Assembly: GCF_016031635.1 (NCBI RefSeq)
Contig: NZ_JACEGD010000015.1
Location: forward strand, 124,001 to 188,000
Source of the DNA: Bradyrhizobium diversitatis
GTDB taxonomy: Bacteria; Pseudomonadota; Alphaproteobacteria; Rhizobiales; Xanthobacteraceae
Reading direction: 5' to 3'
Length of the DNA stretch: 64,000 nucleotides
Shown here: positions 1 through 8,756 of the stretch, one piece after another
Position numbering within the stretch: position 1 is the stretch's first letter
Layout: the number at the start of each line of letters is the position of its first letter
Program-made: the position numbers and the translations under genes
The notes under the pieces: generated by a model
Database searches by the model: none
What the model saw: only the letters and a program-made list of their open reading frames with translations
Told to the model about the DNA's origin: nothing

Positions 1-662
1 CTGTCGACCGAAGCCCCTGGACTCTCCACGAAGGCAGCCCCGATGGAACCCCCGTCCGGCCGAACCGGCGCGAAGTCCATACTGTTCTTCCTCAATGCAT
101 CGTTGAGCAGCGCTCTCGCATCTTGCAGGCGCGCGCGCACCGAATGCAACAACTCCATCCTCGGCTCGAATAATCTCTGGTGTGCGGCCTGGATCGCAAG
201 AACAGCCTGTTGAAGCAGGGTCGCCGCCTCCTCCTTCGAGGCGGCGCTCGCCTCCAGGCGGATCGACGAATCGCCAATAACGATCCCGCGCAGTGAGGCT
301 CCACCGAACGCCCCACGCGAGTCGGGAAGCGCCTTGCGAGCATCGGCCAGAACAGTGCTCTGAAATTGGACCGCTCCGATTCGCATCACCAGATCACGGG
401 CACTCTCCATGGGTTCAACTCCTGCCCCAGCCAGCCCGAGAATACTTTGAAGGGCGGGCACGGTACCAATCGCGATCGTCGAGGTCGCGGTCCAGGATTC
501 CACCTTCCGGCCGACGGCAAGAGAGCCAAGAGCAGCCAACAAGATCGCCCCGATCATGAGCGAAAGGACCCAATGCTTCCGCGCTGCTCGGACAGCAACA
601 CGGAACCATCTCGCGAGCTGCAGAAACGCTGGAGCTCGCGGTGTACGCTCGGCCATCGGCAT
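1..662 (-). CDS. Chain-length determinant (Wzz/GumC-like) protein, partial
   Basis: An open frame runs from an ATG near 662 (a second in-frame ATG at 656) off the left edge, with no stop in about 220 codons. The N-terminus is basic and followed by one hydrophobic segment at about residues 30-50 (core LSLMIGAILLAALGSLAVG). A periplasmic-type region rich in Ala, Glu, Arg and Leu then looks coiled-coil-prone. One N-terminal membrane segment plus a helical periplasmic domain is the layout of Wzz/GumC polysaccharide co-polymerases, and the gene lies beside a glycan locus. A GGGGGA stretch lies upstream of the first ATG. The family call is inferred from topology and context only; the C-terminal part, where a second membrane segment would be, is missing. 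Confidence 0.55.
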   Translation of the reverse strand, partial: MPMAERTPRAPAFLQLARWFRVAVRAARKHWVLSLMIGAILLAALGSLAVGRKVESWTATSTIAIGTVPALQSILGLAGAGVEPMESARDLVMRIGAVQFQSTVLADARKALPDSRGAFGGASLRGIVIGDSSIRLEASAASKEEAATLLQQAVLAIQAAHQRLFEPRMELLHSVRARLQDARALLNDALRKNSMDFAPVRPDGGSIGAAFVESPGASVD

Positions 663-1101
663 GTGACTCTTGTCCCCCGGCAACCCCCACAATACGGATG
701 GGGAACCCGGTCACTATCATACTGAGCTATCTCTGGTTGATCAATCGGCCCATGGCCAGGAGGCTCTCGATGATCGACCCTCGTATGATCGCCCGCCTGC
801 GCTTCGCCCGGCCGGTTCGTTCGACAAGAGAATCCTCGCCTACTCCCTTGCTCGTTGCCTCCGGGCGCCGCCAAGCGTAAACAGAGCCCGCAACAGTTCC
901 TGTCGCAGCGGGCAGCTTGCCATTGACGGGCGTTGGTGCGGGGTCTTTGTCACTCAGTGTCGCGTTCGCCAAGCGTTTATCGAGGATCGACCGACGTTGG
1001 GAGACGATCCGGCCACCACAGCTCGATCCAACGAGAGCCAGAACCTTGAGACAGACATTAGCTGCTCGCCTTCGACTAAGGTGCCGATGGGAAGAGCCGT
1101 C
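663..1101. other. Intergenic region between divergent genes
   Basis: This gap of about 440 bases separates the leftward chain-length-determinant-like gene from the rightward nucleotidyltransferase. No convincing gene was found. A leftward frame stays open across about 727-1000 with plausible composition and ends in a stop at 727, but it has no good start or ribosome site and resembles no family known to me; it could be a gene remnant. Promoters for both flanking genes are expected here but none stands out. Confidence 0.4.
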
Positions 1102-2304
1102 ATGCTGAGACAGGCTGTCGTCCTCGTCGGGGGACTCGGCACCCGCCTCGGCGAACGCACCAAAACCGTGCCGAAGCCGATGCTCGATGTTGGCGGCCGG
1201 CCGTTTCTCGACACGCTGCTCGACGAACTCGTACGCTACGGCGTGTTCGATGAAATACTTCTGCTTGCGGGCCACAAGGCGGAGATCGTCGAGAGGCACT
1301 ACGCCGCGGCCGCCAGGGGATCGACGCGAATCATCGTGTCGCGCGAGCCCGAGCCGCTCGGCACCGGCGGTGCGCTCGTGCATGCGCGCGACCTTCTGCA
1401 TGACCGGTTCCTGTTGCTCAACGGCGATTCCCTGTTCGATTTCAACCTGCTCGACCTGATCATGCGCGCCCAAGGGGGGCGCGTTCACATGGCACTGCGC
1501 GACGGCGTCGTCGGGGACCGCTATGGACGCGTCGTCCTCGACGGTGACGTAGTGCGTGACTTCATCGCCCCGGGTGTGGGTGCTACTGGACCGGTCAATG
1601 CCGGCATCTACGTCATCGACAAGTCCGTTCTTGCCGACATCACAATGCTTCCCGCCTCGCTCGAGCAGGACGTATTTCCTGGCCTGACCAAGTTCAGCGC
1701 ACTGCGCGGCACGGCCTATCGCGGTTACTTCATCGACATCGGCATTCCCGACGACTTTGCACGCGCGGACCGCGAATTGCGGGACAAGCTGCGACGGCCG
1801 GCGGTGTTTTTCGATCGCGACGGCGTGCTCAACCATGATTCGGGATACACTTTCGAGACGCACAGGCTCGAATGGATCGAGGGCGCACGCGAGGCCGTGA
1901 AGGCCGTCAACGACGCCGGCTATTTTGCCTTCGTCATCACCAATCAGTCCGGAGTCGCACGCGGCTACTACGAGGAGCATCACGTGGTCGCGCTGCACCG
2001 CTGGATGGCGGACCAGATGGCGCTGATTGGCGCGCATGTCGATGCATTCGAATATTGCCCCGATCACCCCGAAGGAACCGTCGCGCGCTATTGCCGCCCG
2101 AGCGACCGGCGCAAGCCGGCGCCGGGCATGATCATCGATCTCGCACAGCGCTTTCCGGTCGACATGACGCGCAGCTTGGTGATCGGCGACAAGCCGAGCG
2201 ACATCGAAGCCGCTCGTGCGGCCGGCCTCGCGGGCCACTTGTTCGAGGGCGGCAACCTGGAGACCTTCGTGAGACAGCGCCTCATCCCGGCTGGCCAGGC
2301 CTAG
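1102..2304 (+). CDS. Fused sugar-phosphate nucleotidyltransferase / HAD phosphatase (HddC-GmhB type)
   Basis: The 400-residue protein joins two enzymes. Residues 1-230 are an NTP-transferase: GGLGTRLGERT at 10-20, PKPMLDVGG, and LLNGDS at about 105-110. Residues 233-400 are a HAD-IIIA phosphatase with FFDRDGVLN (nucleophile Asp238), ITNQSG, a Cys/His loop and the late motif IGDKPSD. In D-glycero-D-manno-heptose biosynthesis, GmhB removes the 7-phosphate from heptose-1,7-bisphosphate, and HddC then attaches GMP to the 1-phosphate. The fusion would join these two consecutive steps. The ATG at 1102 is preferred because GGAAGAG precedes it; an in-frame ATG at 1087 is the alternative. No heptose kinase (HddA) or isomerase is nearby, so the sugar is not certain. 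Confidence 0.8.
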   Translation: MLRQAVVLVGGLGTRLGERTKTVPKPMLDVGGRPFLDTLLDELVRYGVFDEILLLAGHKAEIVERHYAAAARGSTRIIVSREPEPLGTGGALVHARDLLHDRFLLLNGDSLFDFNLLDLIMRAQGGRVHMALRDGVVGDRYGRVVLDGDVVRDFIAPGVGATGPVNAGIYVIDKSVLADITMLPASLEQDVFPGLTKFSALRGTAYRGYFIDIGIPDDFARADRELRDKLRRPAVFFDRDGVLNHDSGYTFETHRLEWIEGAREAVKAVNDAGYFAFVITNQSGVARGYYEEHHVVALHRWMADQMALIGAHVDAFEYCPDHPEGTVARYCRPSDRRKPAPGMIIDLAQRFPVDMTRSLVIGDKPSDIEAARAAGLAGHLFEGGNLETFVRQRLIPAGQA

Positions 2305-2364
2305 GCGCGCGTCACGAAAACCGCTGCATCCCCGGGCATTTGGCAGCTTTCTGGCGCTGCTCTG

Positions 2365-2392
2365 TTGCGCGCGACCGCCAGTGTGCTATAGC
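2365..2392 (+). promoter_or_regulatory. Possible sigma-70-type promoter before legB
   Basis: TTGCGC and TATAGC are separated by 16 bases, and the second element ends about 46 bases before the legB start codon. The -35 match is poor, so this is only a candidate. It lies in the longest untranslated gap ahead of the legB-legI run. Confidence 0.25.
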
Positions 2393-2438
2393 GCCATCTT
2401 GTTGCGAACACAGGCTTAATCGCCTTCTGGGGTCCGGC

Positions 2439-3458
2439 ATGGCAGATCTAAGGGACGCCCGCGTCCTCGTTACCGGCAGCGACGGCTTCATCGGTTCGCA
2501 TGTCGTCGAGGAGCTGGTGAAGGCCGGGGCACGCGTCAAGGCGATCGTCTACTACAACTCCTTCAATTCCTGGGGCTGGTTGGACACGGTTCCCGCTGAC
2601 ATCATGAAGTCCGTGGAGGTGGTCGCCGGCGATATCCGCGATCCGCACTTCATGATCGCAACCGCCAGCGGCTGCACCGACGTGCTGCACCTGGCGGCGC
2701 TGATCGCGATTCCCTTCTCCTACGTCGCGCCCGACTCCTATGTCGACACCAATGTGAAGGGCACAGTGAACGTGCTCCAGGCAGCGCGCATGGCGGGCGT
2801 GCGTCGATTCGTGCAGACCTCGACCAGCGAGGTCTACGGCACGGCGCAGATCGTCCCGATCAAGGAGAACCATCCGCTGGTTGGCCAGTCACCCTACTCG
2901 GCCTCGAAGATCGCATCCGACCAGATGGCGCTGTCGTTCCATGCCTCGTTCGACATGCCGGTTGTCGTGATCCGCCCGTTCAACACCTTCGGCCCCCGGC
3001 AGTCGGCGCGCGCGGTGATCCCGACCATCATCAGCCAGATCGCGACTGGCAAGCGCAAGATCCGTCTCGGCGCCGTCAGTCCGACGCGGGACTTCTCCTT
3101 CGTCACCGATACCGCGCGCGGCCTCATCGCAGGACTTACCGCGCCGGCCGAGCAATGCGTCGGCCAGACCATCAATCTCGGCAGCGGCTTCGAGATCTCG
3201 GTCGGCGCCACCGTCGAGATGATCGCCGACGTCATGGCGACCACGATCGAAATCGAGACCGACGAGACGCGCCTCCGTCCGGCCAACAGCGAGGTCGAGC
3301 GGCTCTGGGCCGACAATTCCAAGGCACGCCAGCAGCTCGGTTGGAGCCCTGAATTCGGCGGTGTCGAGGGCATGCGTCGCGGCATGGTCAAGACCGTCAA
3401 CTGGTTCACTAATCCCGCAAACCTCAACCGCTACAAGGCTGACGTCTACAATGTCTGA
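2439..3458 (+). CDS. legB: NAD-dependent 4,6-dehydratase (LegB-like)
   Basis: An extended SDR (339 residues). It has the nucleotide-binding motif GSDGFIGSH at 13-21, the TSTSEVYG segment at 127-134 and the catalytic pair Tyr153/Lys157 in PYSASK. In Campylobacter, LegB is the GDP-GlcNAc 4,6-dehydratase that starts legionaminic acid synthesis by giving a 4-keto-6-deoxy sugar. The next three genes encode the matching aminotransferase, hydrolysing epimerase and nonulosonate synthase, which supports this role. The stop overlaps the start of the aminotransferase gene, so the two are probably translationally coupled. From sequence alone, GDP- versus UDP-sugar preference cannot be told; PtmE nearby argues for GDP. 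Confidence 0.85.
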   Translation: MADLRDARVLVTGSDGFIGSHVVEELVKAGARVKAIVYYNSFNSWGWLDTVPADIMKSVEVVAGDIRDPHFMIATASGCTDVLHLAALIAIPFSYVAPDSYVDTNVKGTVNVLQAARMAGVRRFVQTSTSEVYGTAQIVPIKENHPLVGQSPYSASKIASDQMALSFHASFDMPVVVIRPFNTFGPRQSARAVIPTIISQIATGKRKIRLGAVSPTRDFSFVTDTARGLIAGLTAPAEQCVGQTINLGSGFEISVGATVEMIADVMATTIEIETDETRLRPANSEVERLWADNSKARQQLGWSPEFGGVEGMRRGMVKTVNWFTNPANLNRYKADVYNV

Positions 3459-4662
3459 GGTGATGGTGGACAGTGTCGTGGCCAGCTCAGACTTCAAGCT
3501 GGAGACGATCGTCGACGCCGTGCGGCGCGCGGTGGGAACGCCGAACGGCGTGCTCGGCCTGCACGAACCGGTGTTCGCCGGAAACGAGATCGCCTACCTC
3601 GAAGAGTGCATCAAGAGCACCTTCGTTTCCTCGGTCGGTCCCTTTGTCGATCGGTTCGAGCGTATGCTGGAGCAGGTCACCGGCGCCAAACGCGCGGTCG
3701 CCGTCGTTAATGGTACGGCCGCGTTGCATGCCTGCTTCAGGCTTGCCGGCGTCGAGCCCGGCGACGAGGTCATCTCGCCAGCGCTGACCTTCATCGCGAC
3801 GACGAACGCCATCGCTTATTGCGGCGCAACACCGCATTTCGTCGACAGCTCGCTCGAAACGCTCGGCATGGACGCGCGCGCACTCGCGGTGCGGCTCGAT
3901 GCGATCGCGCAGAGGACCGCGACGGGCACCATCAACCGCGAGACCGGACGCCGCATCGCGGCGATCTCGCCGATGCACACGTTCGGGCACCCCGTCGCAC
4001 TCGACGAGATCGCGGCGATAGCCCACGAGTGGGGCATCGCGCTGGTGGAGGATGCCGCGGAATCGCTCGGCTCGACCTACAAGGGTCACGCCGTCGGATC
4101 GCAGGCGCGGCTCGCGGCGCTGAGCTTCAACGGCAACAAGATCGTCACCACCGGCGGCGGCGGCGCCATCCTCACCAATGACGAGGAACTGGGACGACGC
4201 GCGAAGCATCTCACCACGACCGCGAAGCTGCCGCACAAATGGGCCTTCGTGCACGACGAGATCGGCTTCAACTATCGCCTGCCCAACCTGAACGCCGCGC
4301 TCGGCTGCGCGCAGCTCGAGCAGCTCGATGGCTTCCTGGCGAGCAAGCGCCAGCTGGCAGCCGCCTATGAGCGTGTCTTTGCCGGCGTGCCCGGCGTGCG
4401 GTTCTCGCGCGAGCCCGCGGGCACGACCAGCAATTACTGGCTGAACGCGGTCCTGCTCGACGAGGCGCATGCCGAGCGGCGCGACGACGTGCTCACGGCA
4501 CTGAACGAGGCCGGCTTCGGCGCGCGCCCGGCCTGGACGTTGATGCACAGGCTGCCGATGTTCGCGCAAAGCCCCCGCGGCGATCTTTCCACCGCGGAAT
4601 CCATAGAACGCCGGCTGATCAACCTGCCCAGCAGCGCCAGCATCAGGCCCCGCGATGAGTAG
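3451..4662 (+). CDS. legC: PLP-dependent sugar aminotransferase (LegC-like)
   Basis: A DegT/DnrJ/EryC1/StrS-family aminotransferase of 403 residues. VEDAAESLGS at about 199-208 is the PLP-facing segment, and Lys230 in SFNGNK is the Schiff-base lysine, followed by TGGGGAI. The family's N-terminal FVSSVGPFVDRFE segment is present. In the pathway it would put an amino group on C4 of the 4-keto-6-deoxy sugar. Its start overlaps the legB stop by 8 bases and its own stop overlaps legG by 8 bases, so the genes form a tight operon. A downstream in-frame ATG at 3463 is a possible alternative start. Confidence 0.87.
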   Translation: MSEVMVDSVVASSDFKLETIVDAVRRAVGTPNGVLGLHEPVFAGNEIAYLEECIKSTFVSSVGPFVDRFERMLEQVTGAKRAVAVVNGTAALHACFRLAGVEPGDEVISPALTFIATTNAIAYCGATPHFVDSSLETLGMDARALAVRLDAIAQRTATGTINRETGRRIAAISPMHTFGHPVALDEIAAIAHEWGIALVEDAAESLGSTYKGHAVGSQARLAALSFNGNKIVTTGGGGAILTNDEELGRRAKHLTTTAKLPHKWAFVHDEIGFNYRLPNLNAALGCAQLEQLDGFLASKRQLAAAYERVFAGVPGVRFSREPAGTTSNYWLNAVLLDEAHAERRDDVLTALNEAGFGARPAWTLMHRLPMFAQSPRGDLSTAESIERRLINLPSSASIRPRDE

Positions 4663-5833
4663 TCGCGCACGAAAAATTTGCTTCGTCACCGGAAGCCGGG
4701 CCGATTTCGGCCTGCTGGTCTGGCCGATGCGCGCAATCCGTCAGACGCCAGGCCTCACGCTTCAGCTCATCGCCACCGGCATGCATCTCGCGCCGGAATT
4801 CGGCTACACCTTCAACGCCATCCGCGAGGAGGGGTTTGAGGTCGACGAGCGCATCGAGACGCTGCTGAGCACCGACAGCGGCGCCGGCGTCGCCAAATCG
4901 GTCGGACTCGGCGTGATCGGCTTTGCCGACGCCTTCACGCGTTTGCAGCCAGATCTCGTGGTCGTGCTCGGCGACCGCTTTGAGATGTTCGCGGCCGCGC
5001 AGGCCGCGATGTTCATGCGACTGCCGATGGCGCATCTGTTCGGCGGAGACGTCACCGAAGGCGCGGTCGACGAATCCACGCGCCACGCGATCAGCAAGAT
5101 GGCGCATCTGCATTTCACCAGCAATCATGGCTCGACGCGGCGATTGATGCAGCTTGGCGAGCACCCGTCCCGCATCCATACCATCGGCTCGGTCGGCATC
5201 GACGCCATCAAGCATCTCGATCTGATGAACCGCGACGACATAGGCGACGCGATCGGGATGCCGCTCGGCGAACGCAATGCACTCATCACGTTTCACCCCG
5301 TCACGGTCGAAGCCGGGCGGTCGGTGGCTGAGTTGGATGAGTTGTTTGCTGCCCTGTCGACACTCGATCCCGTCTTCCGTCTTGTCTTCACGCTTGCCAA
5401 TGCCGATGCCGAAGGGCGCGCGCTGAACGATCGGACCAAGGCCTTCGCGGCGCGCCGGCCGAACACGATCGCGGTCGCCTCGCTCGGGCAGCTCCGCTAC
5501 CTCAGCCTGATGAGCCAAGTCGACGTGGTGATCGGCAACTCCTCGAGCGGCGTGCTCGAAGCACCCTCCTTCGGCGTTCCCACGGTGGATATCGGCGACC
5601 GTCAGAAGGGGCGTGAGCGCGCAGCCTCGGTGTTTCATGCAGCGCCCGAACGTGGCGCAATTGCCGCCGCGATCTCGGCAGGACTCCAGCGTGGCCGCGA
5701 AGCCACCGTCAACCCCTACGGCGACGGTGAATCCAGCCGGCGATTTGCCGACATTGTCGCCGCCATCCCCGATTTCAGGCGGCTTCTGGCCAAGGGCTTT
5801 TACGAACTTCCCGCAAGCGGAGCGCGGCCATGA
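4655..5833 (+). CDS. legG: Hydrolysing NDP-sugar 2-epimerase (LegG/NeuC-like)
   Basis: A 392-residue member of the UDP-GlcNAc 2-epimerase family. Family features include VTGSRADFGLL near the N-terminus, VVLGDRFEMFAAA, HLFGGDVTEGAVDES, the phosphate-site segment ITFHPVT and GNSSSGVLEAPSFGVPTVDIGDRQ split across the C-terminal domain. In the legionaminic pathway this enzyme releases the nucleotide and inverts C2, giving 2,4-diacetamido-2,4,6-trideoxymannose for the synthase encoded next. Overlaps on both sides (8 bases with legC, ATGA with legI) show operon organisation. The reaction is inferred from family and neighbours. Confidence 0.88.
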   Translation: MSSRARKICFVTGSRADFGLLVWPMRAIRQTPGLTLQLIATGMHLAPEFGYTFNAIREEGFEVDERIETLLSTDSGAGVAKSVGLGVIGFADAFTRLQPDLVVVLGDRFEMFAAAQAAMFMRLPMAHLFGGDVTEGAVDESTRHAISKMAHLHFTSNHGSTRRLMQLGEHPSRIHTIGSVGIDAIKHLDLMNRDDIGDAIGMPLGERNALITFHPVTVEAGRSVAELDELFAALSTLDPVFRLVFTLANADAEGRALNDRTKAFAARRPNTIAVASLGQLRYLSLMSQVDVVIGNSSSGVLEAPSFGVPTVDIGDRQKGRERAASVFHAAPERGAIAAAISAGLQRGREATVNPYGDGESSRRFADIVAAIPDFRRLLAKGFYELPASGARP

Positions 5834-6900
5834 CGACGCACACGCTGATCATCGCGGAAGCCGGGGTCAATCACGACGGCAGCCTGGAAAAGGCGCTGGC
5901 CCTGGTCGATGCGGCAGCCGATGCCGGAGCCGACATCGTCAAGTTCCAGACCTTCAATGCAAAGGCGTTGGCGGGCGGCGCGGCGAAGAAGGCCGACTAT
6001 CAGCAGCGCACCACCGATGCCGGCGAGAGCCAGCTAGCCATGCTCGAACGTCTTGAGCTGCCGCAGGCTGCGCATGAGATCCTGATCGCGCGCGCCAAGG
6101 AGCGCGGGATCGAGTTTCTGTCGACGCCGTTCGATAATGCTTCGCTCGACTTCCTTTTGTCTCTGAAATTGTCGCGCCTCAAGATTGGTTCGGGCGACCT
6201 CACCAATGCGCCGCTGCTCCATGCAGCGGCGAGAGGCGGCGCCATGCTGATCCTGTCGACCGGCATGGCAACGCTCGGCGAGGTTGAGGAAGCGCTGGGT
6301 GTATTGGCCCATGGCTATGCGCATCGCGGGGATCCTGCAGGCGTCGCCTCGTTCCGCGCAGCATGGCGCGATCGGGCGGCACGCGCCGCGGTGGCGCGGC
6401 ACGTCAGCCTGCTTCATTGTACGACCGAATATCCCTGCCCCATCGCCGATGTGAACCTCGCCGCGATGGCGACGATCCGATCGGCGTTCCAGCTTCCGGT
6501 GGGTTATTCCGATCACACCGATGGGTTCGAGATTTCGGTAGCCGCGGTCGCGCTCGGCGCGACCATCGTCGAAAAACACCTGACGCTGGATCGCAATGCG
6601 CCCGGCCCCGACCACGCAGCCTCACTCGAGCCGGACGATTTCAAGCGCATGGTCGGCGCTATCCGCAATGTCGAGACCGCGCTCGGCGACGGCGTGAAGA
6701 CGCCGAAGGAATCCGAAATCAGGAACGTCCCGGTGGCGCGCAAGAGCATCGTGGCGGCGCGCGCGCTGAGGGCCGGCGAGATCATCGGACCGGCCGACAT
6801 CACGGCCAAGCGGCCGGGCACCGGACGGCCACCGATCGATTATTGGTCATTGATCGGAACGGCGGCGCCGCAGGCGCTTGACCCGGACGACCCGGTTTAA
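5830..6900 (+). CDS. legI: N-acetylneuraminate/legionaminate synthase (NeuB/LegI-like)
   Basis: A 356-residue NeuB-family synthase. It would condense phosphoenolpyruvate with a 2,4-diacetamido hexose to form a nine-carbon nonulosonate. Visible family motifs are IIAEAGVNHDGS at the N-terminus, IKFQTF-type VKFQTFNAKAL, LSTPFD, IGSGDLTNAPLL, HCTTEYPCP and GYSDHT, with an EKHLTLDRNAPGPDHAAS segment. A C-terminal SAF (antifreeze-like) domain covers about residues 290-350. It starts inside the legG stop (ATGA). Its TAA stop overlaps the stop of the convergent acetyltransferase gene. Neu, Leg and Pse synthases are hard to separate by eye; the linked PtmE and LegG-type genes favour legionaminate. Confidence 0.88.
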   Translation: MTTHTLIIAEAGVNHDGSLEKALALVDAAADAGADIVKFQTFNAKALAGGAAKKADYQQRTTDAGESQLAMLERLELPQAAHEILIARAKERGIEFLSTPFDNASLDFLLSLKLSRLKIGSGDLTNAPLLHAAARGGAMLILSTGMATLGEVEEALGVLAHGYAHRGDPAGVASFRAAWRDRAARAAVARHVSLLHCTTEYPCPIADVNLAAMATIRSAFQLPVGYSDHTDGFEISVAAVALGATIVEKHLTLDRNAPGPDHAASLEPDDFKRMVGAIRNVETALGDGVKTPKESEIRNVPVARKSIVAARALRAGEIIGPADITAKRPGTGRPPIDYWSLIGTAAPQALDPDDPV

Positions 6901-7508
6901 CGACGGGGCTTGGCAGGGACCCCGCGCAGCACGGACCCGGGCGGCCATGAAGCCGTAACGACGGAACCCATCGCCACCAGCGTATCATTGCCAATGGAAA
7001 TGTGATCGCGGACCCGACTGCCGAGCCCCACAAAGGAGTTGTCGCCGATCTCTGCACCGCCGCCGACTACGGTTCCGGGAGACAGATGCGTGCAGTGCCC
7101 AACTCGCACATCGTGCTCGACGACCGCGCCCGAATTGATGATGCAGTGATGGCCGATCATGCTGCGTGCATTGACGATGGCACCCGGCATGATGACGCTG
7201 CCCGCGCCGATCGTTGCCGAAGGCGAGACGAACGCGTGCGGATGGATCACCGACGCCCAGCGCTTGAGCTGCAGCCGGCCGATCAATTGCCGGCGCGCGG
7301 GCCCCGCCTGCATCGTTCCGATCCCGACCACGAAGGCGGCATCCGGATAGTTGGGCGCAACGTCATCGGTTCCGAGGTAGCGCGCATTGCCCAGCGTACC
7401 CGGCTGGCGATCGAGGAAACCGACGACGTTGAACTGGCCCGACAAGAGAGCGGCCTCATAGACCATGAAGGCATGCTCGCCGCCACCGATGATGATGAGA
7501 TCGTCCAT
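6897..7508 (-). CDS. legH: Left-handed beta-helix sugar N-acetyltransferase (LegH/PglD-like)
   Basis: This 203-residue protein fits the NeuD/PglD/LegH family. An N-terminal Rossmann-like part (LIIIGGGEHAF, VVGFLD) is followed by hexapeptide repeats from about residue 85 (IGAGSVIMPGAIVN, IGHHCIINSGAVVEHD, IGDNSFVGLGSRV). The likely base is the histidine in VEHDVRVGHC. Members acetylate the 4-amino group made by the partner aminotransferase. The start at 7508 follows a GGGGAAA ribosome site. It is the only pathway gene on the minus strand: its stop overlaps that of legI within one TTAA, and it diverges from ptmE, so it needs its own promoter in the gap to its right. Confidence 0.82.
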   Translation of the reverse strand: MDDLIIIGGGEHAFMVYEAALLSGQFNVVGFLDRQPGTLGNARYLGTDDVAPNYPDAAFVVGIGTMQAGPARRQLIGRLQLKRWASVIHPHAFVSPSATIGAGSVIMPGAIVNARSMIGHHCIINSGAVVEHDVRVGHCTHLSPGTVVGGGAEIGDNSFVGLGSRVRDHISIGNDTLVAMGSVVTASWPPGSVLRGVPAKPRR

Positions 7509-7623
7509 CGCATTTCCCCTGCACAGACCAATCTTAGCGACGGGGCTGCGGTACTTCAAACCGACGGGGCCTGGCCGGAAAACACGGGTATTAACAAGGT
7601 CAACGCCCGGGCCCCTGGCGGGG

Positions 7624-7654
7624 TTGACGCCGCCTCTCGCAGCCGCGATATAGC
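7624..7654 (+). promoter_or_regulatory. Possible sigma-70-type promoter before ptmE
   Basis: TTGACG at 7624 is followed by GATATA at 7647 (17-base spacer), overlapping TATAGC at 7649 (19-base spacer). The elements end about 53 bases before the ptmE start, in the roughly 200-base divergent gap between legH and ptmE, where a rightward promoter is required. Confidence 0.35.
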
Positions 7655-7706
7655 AGGCTCAGCCGTGGGCCGCCCCCAATATCTGGCGTATACGAGGCAA
7701 ATTGCC

Positions 7707-8756
7707 ATGAAATCCTGGCGCAAAGCCGTCGTCGGTACCCAGGCGACTGTGGGCGAGGCCATCGCCGCGATCGAGAGCGGAAGCATCCAGGTTGCGCTGG
7801 TGCTCGACGACCACAATCGCCTGCTGGGCGTGGTCACCGACGGCGACGTGAGGCGCGGGCTGCTGCGCGGCATTCCTCTCACCGGACTTGCGACCGACAT
7901 CATGAACCGGACGCCGGTGTCTGCCCCTGCGACCTTGCCGCGCGAGGATCGCCTGCAGCTGATGCGGCAGAGGTCGATCAAGCAGCTCCCGCTTGTCGAC
8001 GAGGGCGGCCATCTGGTCGTGGTCGAGACGCTCGATGAGCTGCTCGAACCTCGTCACTATCCTAATCCTGTGCTGATCATGGCCGGCGGCCTCGGCGAGC
8101 GCCTGGGTGCGCTGACGCGCGACGTGCCGAAGCCGATGCTCAATGTCGGCGGCCGACCACTGCTGGAGACGATCGTCCGCAACGTGGTGCAGCAGGGGTT
8201 TGCCAACATCTTCATTTCGGTCAACTACAAGGCTCAGACGATCAAAGACTACTTTGCCGATGGCGCCGCCTTCGGTGCCAAGATCCAGTACGTGCACGAG
8301 ACCGAACGCCTCGGTACCGCCGGCGCGCTCGGGCTCTTTTCGACACCGCCGGATCTGCCGATGATCGTCACCAACGGCGACATCCTCACCACGATCAACT
8401 ATGGAGCGCTTCTCGACTTCCACAACGGAACGCCGGCGGAAGCGACGATGGCCGTTCGCGAGCACAAGGTGCACGTCCCCTATGGCGTGGTTTCCACGTC
8501 GGAGGGCTTTCTCCAGACCATTCGCGAGAAGCCGACCGAGAGCTGGTTCGTCAGTGCCGGCATTTACGTGATTGGAAGCTCGGTCTTCCGCCATGTCGCC
8601 CCCGGCGTCAGCATCGATATGCCGACCGTGCTGGAGCGGGTGATCGCCGATAAGGGACGCGTCGCCGTCTATCCCATTCGTGAATACTGGCTCGACATCG
8701 GCCGCCTGGAGGATTTCGAGCAGGCGCATGCAGAGTTTCACGAGGTCTTCCCGTGA
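7707..8756 (+). CDS. ptmE: CBS-domain nucleotidyltransferase (PtmE-like GlcN-1-P guanylyltransferase)
   Basis: A 349-residue protein. A CBS pair occupies about residues 1-112 (VVTDGDVRRGLL, IKQLPLVDEGG). It is fused to a nucleotidyltransferase from about 120, with GGLGERLGALT at 127-137, PKPMLNVGGRP, ETERLGTAGAL and TNGDIL. This CBS-NTase architecture is that of Campylobacter PtmE, which makes the GDP-aminosugar precursor for legionaminic acid. Its presence suggests the GDP rather than the UDP route. The CBS pair may allow nucleotide control. It is the first gene of a second rightward run; its TGA overlaps the GTG start of ptmF. Confidence 0.85.
   Translation: MKSWRKAVVGTQATVGEAIAAIESGSIQVALVLDDHNRLLGVVTDGDVRRGLLRGIPLTGLATDIMNRTPVSAPATLPREDRLQLMRQRSIKQLPLVDEGGHLVVVETLDELLEPRHYPNPVLIMAGGLGERLGALTRDVPKPMLNVGGRPLLETIVRNVVQQGFANIFISVNYKAQTIKDYFADGAAFGAKIQYVHETERLGTAGALGLFSTPPDLPMIVTNGDILTTINYGALLDFHNGTPAEATMAVREHKVHVPYGVVSTSEGFLQTIREKPTESWFVSAGIYVIGSSVFRHVAPGVSIDMPTVLERVIADKGRVAVYPIREYWLDIGRLEDFEQAHAEFHEVFP

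Noticed and set aside
727..2238. A roughly 500-codon leftward open frame opposite the heptose gene
   Set aside because: It is a GC-rich shadow of the nucleotidyltransferase/HAD gene for most of its length; only its last part outside that gene is kept as a weak observation.
2351..2370. Possible sigma-54 promoter (TGGC...TTGC) before legB
   Set aside because: The GG and GC elements are two bases too far apart for sigma-54.
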